9,870 bases of DNA, from positions 1 through 9,870 of the forward strand of contig QILU01000240.1 in the NCBI GenBank assembly GCA_003233475.1, given 5' to 3'. The DNA is from Ahrensia sp. Its GTDB lineage: Bacteria > Pseudomonadota > Alphaproteobacteria > Rhizobiales > Rhizobiaceae. The first letter of the stretch is position 1. Each line of letters opens with the position of its first letter. Positions 4,957 to 9,870 of the stretch are shown piece after piece. The notes below the pieces were generated by a model. That model had not been told where the DNA came from. It searched no databases and saw nothing but the letters and a program-made list of their open reading frames with translations. The position numbers and the translations under genes are program-made.

Positions 4957-6984
4957 AGATGCGATTGGTGGTCTTCCTGTGGCGGTGGCAGTGATTGTCG
5001 ATTCCACCAACACATCGCGGGATTCGATTTTGGCTCTCTTGCCCTGGCGATCAAGCGAAATTTCCACGTCTCCGGCCCCTGCCTGTTTGGCCAATTGAAC
5101 GATTTTTTCGCGAACCAGTTTTTTGGCCGCATCCTGCGCTGATTTTTCATCTAAGAATGGTTTCTCAATTCCTGTCAGTTGAAATAGCCCCTCGGAAGGC
5201 TGAGTGATTGTGACTTCTGCCCGAACCGAGATTTGCCCCACGACCGCGCCAATTGCGTTCGCCACATCCGCATCTTCTGGCACAATGGCTTTTGTGCCCA
5301 GCAGTGCTGCCGCTTCGGGGTGGTAGGCATGGGCAGAAGCCCCAAGGCCGATCAACGGGCAATCAAGGGCCAGCGATAAATTGACCATTTTATCGCGACC
5401 GTTTTTATCCTGCCGCCCTGCCATTATTTCTTGAACAATCGGGTGCTGCACCATTTCAAACCCATCCCTGCCGTCAATATGAAATGCGGTCTCAAGCACC
5501 ACTTCGGCGGAACGTCGCTGCACGGTTTCAATAATTTTTTTGGCCAATCCAAGTGGGTCTTCAAACAGCGGATTGCCGCTTCCGTCCCGTTTACGGCCAA
5601 ACAGGCGCAGGGCTTTTAAGGCAGCACTCGCGTCCCAAAAATCGTGGCTGCCCAAAGCGTGCATGGCGTCACTCGGAGTTAGCCCCGCAACCAACACCAG
5701 CCCGCGGGAAACAAGGGTGTTCAAGGCGGCTCCTTGGGAAGCCCCTTCCAACAACCCATCCACTGCCTGGGGAGTATCGGTTATTTTTTCCAGCAATTTG
5801 GTTTCGCCATTAGAAAGTCCAGTGGAAAGAGATGAGGATTTTTCACTGTTGGACAGGAAAACAAAGCGACCATCATGGCGGTTGTTCAAAATGCTTTTCA
5901 ATTGGCTATCAAGCAGCTGGTGGATTAATTCCGGATGGGAATTTGCGATCAGGCAGGTGGGCACCAGACGTTTCGGCCCAAGCTTTAATTGCGGAGAAAG
6001 CGCCGATCCCTCAATTGACACTTCTGAATCCCCCCCCAGCCCAAACGTGCGTATGGCAACGGCTTCCACCATAGTGCGATAGCCACCCACAATCGCCCCG
6101 TCGGGCGCCAATTGCGGGTTACCGTTCTCAAGCAGCGCAACATCAGATGTGGTGCCGCCAATATCATTGACAAAAGCCCGCTCGGCTCCGGTTAAAAACC
6201 TTGCCCCCACCAGGCTTGCCGCCGGGCCGGAAAGGATGGTTTCAATCGGGCGTCTGATAGCAAAATCGGCACTCACCAGCGCGCCATCTCCGCGCACAAC
6301 CATTAGCGGGGCGGTGATATTGTAACCCTTCAGTGTTGTGCGCGTGGCGCGGATCAACCGGGTGATCATGGGGATAAGACGGGCGTTTAATACAGTGGTC
6401 AGCGCTCGTTTTGGTCCGTTCAACCGGGCTGATAATTCGTGAGAACAAGTGACGGCTTTGCCGGTTTTTTCCAAAATCAGATTGCGTACTTTCAGTTCAT
6501 GTTCCGGGTTTCTTACGGCAAAATACCCGGCAACAGCAAATCCGCTTACGGTTTTGCTCAACACGTCAAGTTTTTGTTCCAATGGTTTCATATCAAGGGG
6601 CTGCGCTTCAACTCCATGGGTGGAGTGACCGCCTGTTAACATCACCACCGGGTCATTTCCCAGGGCGTCTGCAAGGCCTGCGTTTTTCAAATCCCGTTCC
6701 TCAAATCCGATAGAGATCAGGGCAACCGTTCCCCCCTGGCCTTCCACTAGCGCGTTTGTGGCGAGCGTAGTGGAAAGGGAAACGAGACCAATTGAAGCCG
6801 GGTCGCACCCGCTGTCCTGCAATACTTTTGCGGTGGCGTTCGCAATCCCGATGGCGAGATCATGCCTGGTGGTAAGGGCTTTTGCCTTGGCAACAAGTTT
6901 TCCGGCCGCACCGTTTTCGCGCGTTTCCAATATCACCGCGTCGGTAAACGTGCCGCCAGTATCAATGCCCAGGAGAAATGCCAT
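4951..6984 (-). CDS. Stand-alone hydantoinase/oxoprolinase family protein (HyuA-like)
   Basis: A 677-residue protein of the ATP-dependent hydantoinase A / 5-oxoprolinase superfamily, which cleaves cyclic amides or carboxylates small molecules after phosphorylating them. The first ASKHA-type phosphate-binding loop is GIDTGGTFTD (residues 6-15). Next are SLSTTLATNALVEGQGG (69-85), the NGPKRALTTVLNARLIP region (189-205), VRGDGALVS (230-238), and the second phosphate loop DIGGTTSD (274-281). GLGGDS is at 315-320, and PLIGLGASAHAYHP (543-556) is near the C-terminus, which ends in TATATGRPP. I start at the ATG at 6984 because family members begin at the LLGIDTGGTFTD strand. A GTG at 7032 would add 16 unfamiliar residues. 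No Shine-Dalgarno sequence precedes 6984, only a T-run. No HyuB-type partner is adjacent. It lies 65 bp downstream of galE on the same strand; the substrate is not evident. Confidence 0.9.
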   Translation of the reverse strand: MAFLLGIDTGGTFTDAVILETRENGAAGKLVAKAKALTTRHDLAIGIANATAKVLQDSGCDPASIGLVSLSTTLATNALVEGQGGTVALISIGFEERDLKNAGLADALGNDPVVMLTGGHSTHGVEAQPLDMKPLEQKLDVLSKTVSGFAVAGYFAVRNPEHELKVRNLILEKTGKAVTCSHELSARLNGPKRALTTVLNARLIPMITRLIRATRTTLKGYNITAPLMVVRGDGALVSADFAIRRPIETILSGPAASLVGARFLTGAERAFVNDIGGTTSDVALLENGNPQLAPDGAIVGGYRTMVEAVAIRTFGLGGDSEVSIEGSALSPQLKLGPKRLVPTCLIANSHPELIHQLLDSQLKSILNNRHDGRFVFLSNSEKSSSLSTGLSNGETKLLEKITDTPQAVDGLLEGASQGAALNTLVSRGLVLVAGLTPSDAMHALGSHDFWDASAALKALRLFGRKRDGSGNPLFEDPLGLAKKIIETVQRRSAEVVLETAFHIDGRDGFEMVQHPIVQEIMAGRQDKNGRDKMVNLSLALDCPLIGLGASAHAYHPEAAALLGTKAIVPEDADVANAIGAVVGQISVRAEVTITQPSEGLFQLTGIEKPFLDEKSAQDAAKKLVREKIVQLAKQAGAGDVEISLDRQGKRAKIESRDVLVESTITATATGRPPIASS

Positions 6985-7049
6985 AAAAAAACCGCTAAAA
7001 AGAAACCGCCTACCATGTGCCGTGTAAAGCACGCGAGGCCAAGCGTTTT

Positions 7050-8096
7050 TTAGACCAAAGTCAGCTTATTGGTCAGGTTGTTAAGTGCGGGCGTAATCGG
7101 TGGGCTGTCCTGGGTGGAATTGCCGAGTTTCTTTTCCCACGCCAGTGCGTGTTCCACAATTGTATCCAGATCGCGGTAGCGGGGCTTCCAGTCCAACCGG
7201 CGCATCATTCGTGAGGCATCGGCGACAATAGCCGGGATATCCCCCTTGCGGCGGGGTCTGTGGCGCACTTCAAAATCAACCCCTGAAACACGCTTCACCG
7301 CATCCACCACTTCCAGCACCGAGCTGCCAAGGCAATAGCCGGCGTTTCCGGTGAACTTCAGGCCCCCTTCGCGCAGGAATTTCAGGGCCGCATAATGGGC
7401 GTTGACCAGATCGGAGACATGAATGAAATCCCGCAGGGCGCTGCCATCGGGGGTATCGTAATCTGTTCCGTAAACCTCAAAAAATGGGCGCTTGCCCGTG
7501 GCCGCTTCACAGGCCAGTTTCACCACATGGGTTGCTCCACGGGTGGAAAGCCCGGTGCGCCCTTGCGGGTCAGCGCCCGCCACATTGAAATAGCGCAACA
7601 TGACATAGCGCATGTCGTGGGCTTCAGCCACGTCGCGGATCATCATCTCGCTCATTAACTTTGAAGCCCCATAAGGAGAAGAGGGCACAAGGGCCGCGGT
7701 TTCATTCACTGGCGTTAGGGTTGTGGGTGCCGCATAAACCGCGGCGGTGGAGGAAAATATGAACTTTTTAATACCGCACCGCACCGCGATTTCCAGCAGG
7801 GTGCGAGTGCGCGATGTGTTGTTTTCGTAATATTTTAGCGGCTTATCAAATGATTCCGGAACCACCACCGATCCGGCAAAATGCACGATCGTTTCAATAT
7901 TGTTTTCCCGAATAGTGTTTTCCACCAGGGCGCGATCAGCAATATCGCCGATAACCAGCTTGACCTGCGGGCACACCGCCCAGTCAAATCCGGTAACCAG
8001 ATTATCAAGAACAATTACGTCCTCGCCCTCGTCCACGCACTCCCAAACCATGTGGGAGCCGATATATCCGGCACCGCCGGTAATCATCACAGTCAT
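7050..8096 (-). CDS. galE: UDP-glucose 4-epimerase GalE
   Basis: A 348-residue extended SDR that interconverts UDP-glucose and UDP-galactose using tightly bound NAD, feeding exopolysaccharide, LPS and galactose metabolism in the cytoplasm. The NAD loop TGGAGYIGS is at residues 6-14. DNLVTGF follows strand 2, HFAGSVVVPES is at about 72-82, and the NN of YYENNTSRT is at about 92-93. FSSTAAVYAAP contains the catalytic Ser/Thr, and SPYGASK supplies Y142 and K146. Then come LRYFNVAGADP and the RDFIHVSDLVNAH block. The HFAGSVVVPES form is the variant I associate with Alphaproteobacteria. The C-terminal tail after WEKKLG, about 22 residues rich in Thr, Asn and Pro, looks longer than usual and is probably disordered. 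The start at 8096 has only a weak GGAC about 11 nt upstream. It is 104 bp downstream of ada and upstream of the HyuA-like gene. Confidence 0.95.
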   Translation of the reverse strand: MTVMITGGAGYIGSHMVWECVDEGEDVIVLDNLVTGFDWAVCPQVKLVIGDIADRALVENTIRENNIETIVHFAGSVVVPESFDKPLKYYENNTSRTRTLLEIAVRCGIKKFIFSSTAAVYAAPTTLTPVNETAALVPSSPYGASKLMSEMMIRDVAEAHDMRYVMLRYFNVAGADPQGRTGLSTRGATHVVKLACEAATGKRPFFEVYGTDYDTPDGSALRDFIHVSDLVNAHYAALKFLREGGLKFTGNAGYCLGSSVLEVVDAVKRVSGVDFEVRHRPRRKGDIPAIVADASRMMRRLDWKPRYRDLDTIVEHALAWEKKLGNSTQDSPPITPALNNLTNKLTLV

Positions 8097-8200
8097 CGTT
8101 TTAACCGTCCAAGGCTTTCATTTACTGTGCTTATGGTGGCAAAAAAGATATACGATAGGGTTAAGATAGGAGTTGAATATACTTGGCACGCCCTCGCTCC
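8097..8200 (-). other. Spacer between ada stop and galE start
   Basis: A 104-bp spacer that would hold the galE promoter if galE is not co-transcribed with ada. I could not find a convincing -35/-10 pair. On the coding (minus) strand it contains CCTATC twice, at 8170-8165 and 8159-8154, with an 11-bp period (about one helical turn). That could be a protein-binding site or chance. No gene, tRNA or clear terminator was seen. Confidence 0.35.
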
Positions 8201-9142
8201 CTATTCAGCGGTTACCCCGGCTTCCCAGCCCAACATGGCCCGCTTTCGGGTTAAACCCCAATGATAGCCGGTCAATTTGCCCGATTTTCCCAAAACCCGG
8301 TGGCAGGGTACCACAAATGAGATGGGATTTCGGCCAACCGCTGTGCCAACTGCACGCGCAGCACTTGGGCGGTTTAGGCTTTTGGCCAGATTTGAATAGG
8401 TGGTGGCTTTGCCCACAGGAATTTTAAGCAGGCCTTCCCAAACCCGGATTTGAAAATCAGTGCCTATCAATACCACCCGCAGGGGTTCTTCCGCTCGCCA
8501 CCGGGACGGGTCAAATATGCGCGCTGCATAAGGCTTGGTGAAAGTCATATCTTCAACAAAGCGGGCTTTGGGCCAGCGGCTTGTCATATCGGCCAGGGCC
8601 TCTTTGCGGTTAAAACTTCCAGTACCAAATTCGCCCTCATGGCGGCAATCTTTAAGCTCTGCGCTAGTATGTTCATCCGCAAATGCCAGCCCGGACAACC
8701 CCCGCTCGGTTGCCATAATCAGCGCTTCCCCAAACGGGGATGGGTAGAATCCGTAACGAATTTCCAGCCCCTCTCCTTGCGCCTTATAGACCCCCGGAGA
8801 CATGGCCTCGTGGCTGACAAACAAATCATGCAACCGCCCGGGGCTGGATAGCCCCAATTCAAAAGATGTCTCCAGCAAAGGCAGGCCTTCTGCCAACAGG
8901 CGTTTTGCGTGATCAAGAGTGACAGCCTGCAAAAATGCTTTTGGCGATAACCCGGCCCAGCGGGTGAATGTTTTTTGCAATTTTGTTGGTGCCAACCCGG
9001 TTAGATTCGACAAATCATCCAGCTCCGGCTGCTCCTGCCAATTTTCGGTGATATGGCGCAACACTTTAGTGACCGTGTCATAATCCTCATGGCTATGGGA
9101 ATATTTTACGGATGGTTTCAAATTTGATGCGGTGGCCAACAT
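8201..9142 (-). CDS. ada: Ada-type fusion: AraC helix-turn-helix plus O6-methylguanine-DNA methyltransferase
   Basis: A 313-residue two-domain protein. Residues about 22-120 form an AraC-family DNA-binding domain, with helices around LDDLSNLTGLAPTKLQKTFTRWAGLSPKAFLQ and a second unit ending in MSPGVYK. Residues about 128-310 form the alkyltransferase. It contains FGEALIMATERGLSGLAF, the winged-helix part FQIRVWEGLLKIPVGKATTYSNLA, the recognition stretch RAVGTAVGRNP, and the active-site motif PCHRV (279-283) with acceptor C280, then TGYHWGLTRKRAML. The cysteine irreversibly accepts methyl groups from O6-methylguanine. Compared with E. coli Ada, the roughly 80-residue N-terminal zinc domain that senses methylphosphotriesters is missing, so adaptive-response control of the E. 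coli kind is not expected. Its regulatory targets are unknown. The ATG at 9142 has GGAA upstream and overlaps the short DUF2244-like ORF by 25 bp. nth is divergent from it. Confidence 0.93.
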   Translation of the reverse strand: MLATASNLKPSVKYSHSHEDYDTVTKVLRHITENWQEQPELDDLSNLTGLAPTKLQKTFTRWAGLSPKAFLQAVTLDHAKRLLAEGLPLLETSFELGLSSPGRLHDLFVSHEAMSPGVYKAQGEGLEIRYGFYPSPFGEALIMATERGLSGLAFADEHTSAELKDCRHEGEFGTGSFNRKEALADMTSRWPKARFVEDMTFTKPYAARIFDPSRWRAEEPLRVVLIGTDFQIRVWEGLLKIPVGKATTYSNLAKSLNRPSAARAVGTAVGRNPISFVVPCHRVLGKSGKLTGYHWGLTRKRAMLGWEAGVTAE

Positions 9143-9291
9143 GGATTTATTCCAACAATTGTAATCTCACCCCATTTAAGCAAAGCCAGCGCCTTGCCGC
9201 CACCCGAAACCTGCACCAGAGACCGGTAAGGGGTTAACCGGGCGGCGAAGATCAATTCATTTGTGGGAATGGGGATGTTGTTTGTGCTCAT
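9118..9291 (-). pseudogene. Probable remnant of a DUF2244 membrane-protein gene
   Basis: A 57-codon ORF beginning MSTNNIPIPTNELIFAARLT and continuing PYRSL. The stretch L-F-x-A-x-L-T-P-x-R-S-L is the N-terminal signature I recall for DUF2244 proteins. These are about 160 residues long, have a two-helix hydrophobic hairpin after this motif, and in Alphaproteobacteria often sit between nth and ada, as here. The expected GF-x-x-L-M helix and the rest of the core are absent. After RSL the frame continues VQVSGGGKALAL, which could be the family's C-terminal strand joined by an internal deletion, and then about 20 unrelated residues to a TGA inside ada. No hydrophobic segment remains. Alternatively it is a short expressed protein of unknown role. 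No Shine-Dalgarno motif precedes the ATG; six C residues do. The DUF2244 assignment is from memory, not a search. Confidence 0.5.
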
Positions 9292-9305
9292 GGGGGGAGT
9301 ATAGA
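9278..9305 (+). promoter_or_regulatory. Candidate promoter for nth
   Basis: On the plus strand, TTGTTT (9278-9283) and TATAGA (9300-9305) are separated by 16 bp. The -35 is weak (three of six) and the -10 fair (four of six). The start would be near 9312, leaving a leader of about 40 nt before the nth ATG. The -10 shares the TATA at 9300-9303 with the opposing ada-side -10, so the two promoters would overlap face to face. Confidence 0.3.
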
Positions 9306-9324
9306 TGGGGGAAGATTTTCTCAA
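9298..9324 (-). promoter_or_regulatory. Candidate promoter for the DUF2244 remnant and ada
   Basis: On the minus strand, TTGAGA (9324-9319, five of six consensus bases) and TATACT (9303-9298, five of six) are separated by 15 bp, shorter than the optimal 17. Only six bases lie between the -10 element and the ATG at 9291. A start at the usual distance would therefore fall on or next to that ATG and give a leaderless transcript, which fits the missing Shine-Dalgarno motif. For ada the leader would be about 150 nt. Confidence 0.4.
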
Positions 9325-9350
9325 AAGCCCCAAAGTTGATATTGATCAAA

Positions 9351-9870
9351 ATGCCGCAAAAATTACCAAGAGCAAAATATACCCGCTCTGAAATGAGCGA
9401 GATTTTTGAACGCTTCAAACAACAACGCCCGGAACCTAAAGGGGAGTTGAATTACCGCAACCCCTATACGCTGGTGGTGGCGGTATTGCTCTCGGCCCAG
9501 GCCACAGATGTGGGGGTGAACCGGGCAACAAAACCGTTGTTTGAGGCCGCCGACACCCCGCAAAAAATGTTGGATTTGGGGGAGGACAAAGTTCGCGAAC
9601 ACATCAAAACCATCGGCCTTTATCGCAACAAGGCCAAAAATGTGATTAAGATGTCAAAACAGCTGATTGAAGACTACGGCGGTGAGGTGCCAAGGGATCG
9701 CGACACCCTCACAACCCTTGCTGGTGTCGGGCGCAAAACAGCCAATGTGGTGGTTTCCATGGCCTTTGGTCAGGCCACCATGGCGGTGGACACCCACATT
9801 TTCAGGATCGGCAACCGCATGGGAATTGCGCCGGGTAAAACCCCGGAAATGGTGGAGGCGATTTTGATGA
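9351..9870 (+). CDS. nth: Endonuclease III (Nth), N-terminal part
   Basis: The reading frame is open from the ATG at 9351 to the window edge, giving 173 codons of an expected 210-230. Nth is a base-excision-repair glycosylase/AP lyase that removes oxidised pyrimidines. The family landmarks are clear: NPYTLVVAVLLSAQATDVGVN (residues 37-57), TIGLYRNKAKNV (87-98), the helix-hairpin-helix LAGVGRKTANVVV (123-135) with the Schiff-base lysine K129, and VDTHIFR (146-152) with catalytic D147. The four cysteines of the C-terminal [4Fe-4S] cluster would lie beyond the window and cannot be checked. The start is chosen because KLPRAKYTRSEMSEIFERF matches the usual short N-terminal extension; no strong Shine-Dalgarno motif precedes it. 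An in-frame TTG at 9342 is the nearest alternative. It is divergent from the DUF2244-like remnant and ada. Confidence 0.95.
   Translation, partial: MPQKLPRAKYTRSEMSEIFERFKQQRPEPKGELNYRNPYTLVVAVLLSAQATDVGVNRATKPLFEAADTPQKMLDLGEDKVREHIKTIGLYRNKAKNVIKMSKQLIEDYGGEVPRDRDTLTTLAGVGRKTANVVVSMAFGQATMAVDTHIFRIGNRMGIAPGKTPEMVEAILM

Noticed and set aside
5540..6082. Plus-strand ORF of 180 codons antisense to the HyuA-like gene
   Set aside because: Shadow of a gene with intact family motifs; rich in Ser, Pro and Arg, with no recognisable family.
6985..7010. A-rich near-repeat (two AAACCGC units) upstream of the HyuA-like gene as a terminator or operator
   Set aside because: The units are direct, not inverted, differ in spacing, and lie in low-complexity A-runs; no hairpin could be drawn.
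6985..7032. GTG start at 7032 for the HyuA-like gene
   Set aside because: It would add 16 residues not found before the usual LLGIDTGGTFTD opening. The ATG at 6984 fits the family even though no Shine-Dalgarno motif is present.
9305..9391. Plus-strand ATG at 9305 (MGEDFLKSPK...) as the start of nth
   Set aside because: This frame stops at 9389-9391 and is different from the nth frame, which opens at 9351.
1..9870. Mobile elements, CRISPR, prophage, defence or toxin-antitoxin system
   Set aside because: No transposase, integrase, terminal repeats, spaced repeat array or known defence-type domain was seen. All gene-sized stretches are explained by housekeeping or common accessory families.

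Overview
This window looks like ordinary chromosomal DNA from an alphaproteobacterium of moderate GC (a little over 50% by eye), plausibly from the Hyphomicrobiales or a related order. The evidence is protein similarity recalled from memory plus gene neighbourhood: uppP divergent from a GST-queG-SDR cluster, an alphaproteobacterial-type galE, and nth next to an Ada-type gene. There are no rRNA or tRNA genes, IS elements, phage genes or CRISPR arrays. Nothing here resembles a defence, secretion or biosynthetic island.

Layout. (1) 1-3936, minus strand: a tightly packed run transcribed right to left. It holds a glutathione S-transferase-like protein, queG (epoxyqueuosine reductase), an atypical SDR of the YeeZ type, a VOC/glyoxalase-fold protein, an isochorismatase-family cysteine hydrolase, and the first 63 codons of an ABC-transporter permease. 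Three junctions are 4-nt stop/start overlaps (TTGA or ATGA), so this is probably one operon; a candidate promoter lies at 3991-4019. (2) 4111-4935, plus strand: uppP (undecaprenyl-diphosphatase), divergent from the GST gene across a 174-bp spacer. (3) 4951-8096, minus strand: a stand-alone HyuA-like hydantoinase/oxoprolinase protein, downstream of galE and convergent with uppP over a 15-bp gap containing a small hairpin. (4) 8201-9870: an Ada-type AraC/alkyltransferase fusion on the minus strand, a short ORF that looks like a decayed DUF2244 gene, and the 5' part of nth (endonuclease III) on the plus strand, running off the window.

How the genes relate. nth and ada both serve DNA repair and are transcribed divergently from a short spacer, where I see possible overlapping -10 elements on the two strands. 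queG completes queuosine, a tRNA modification. uppP recycles the lipid carrier for cell-wall precursors, and galE supplies UDP-sugars for surface glycans. The end of the first operon (VOC protein, cysteine hydrolase, permease) may be a small-molecule uptake or turnover set, but its substrate cannot be read from the sequence.

The points most worth a second look are a perfect 27-bp in-frame tandem duplication inside the VOC gene, the DUF2244-like gene remnant between ada and nth, and the possibly leaderless, shared nth/ada promoter. I found no convincing new biological system.
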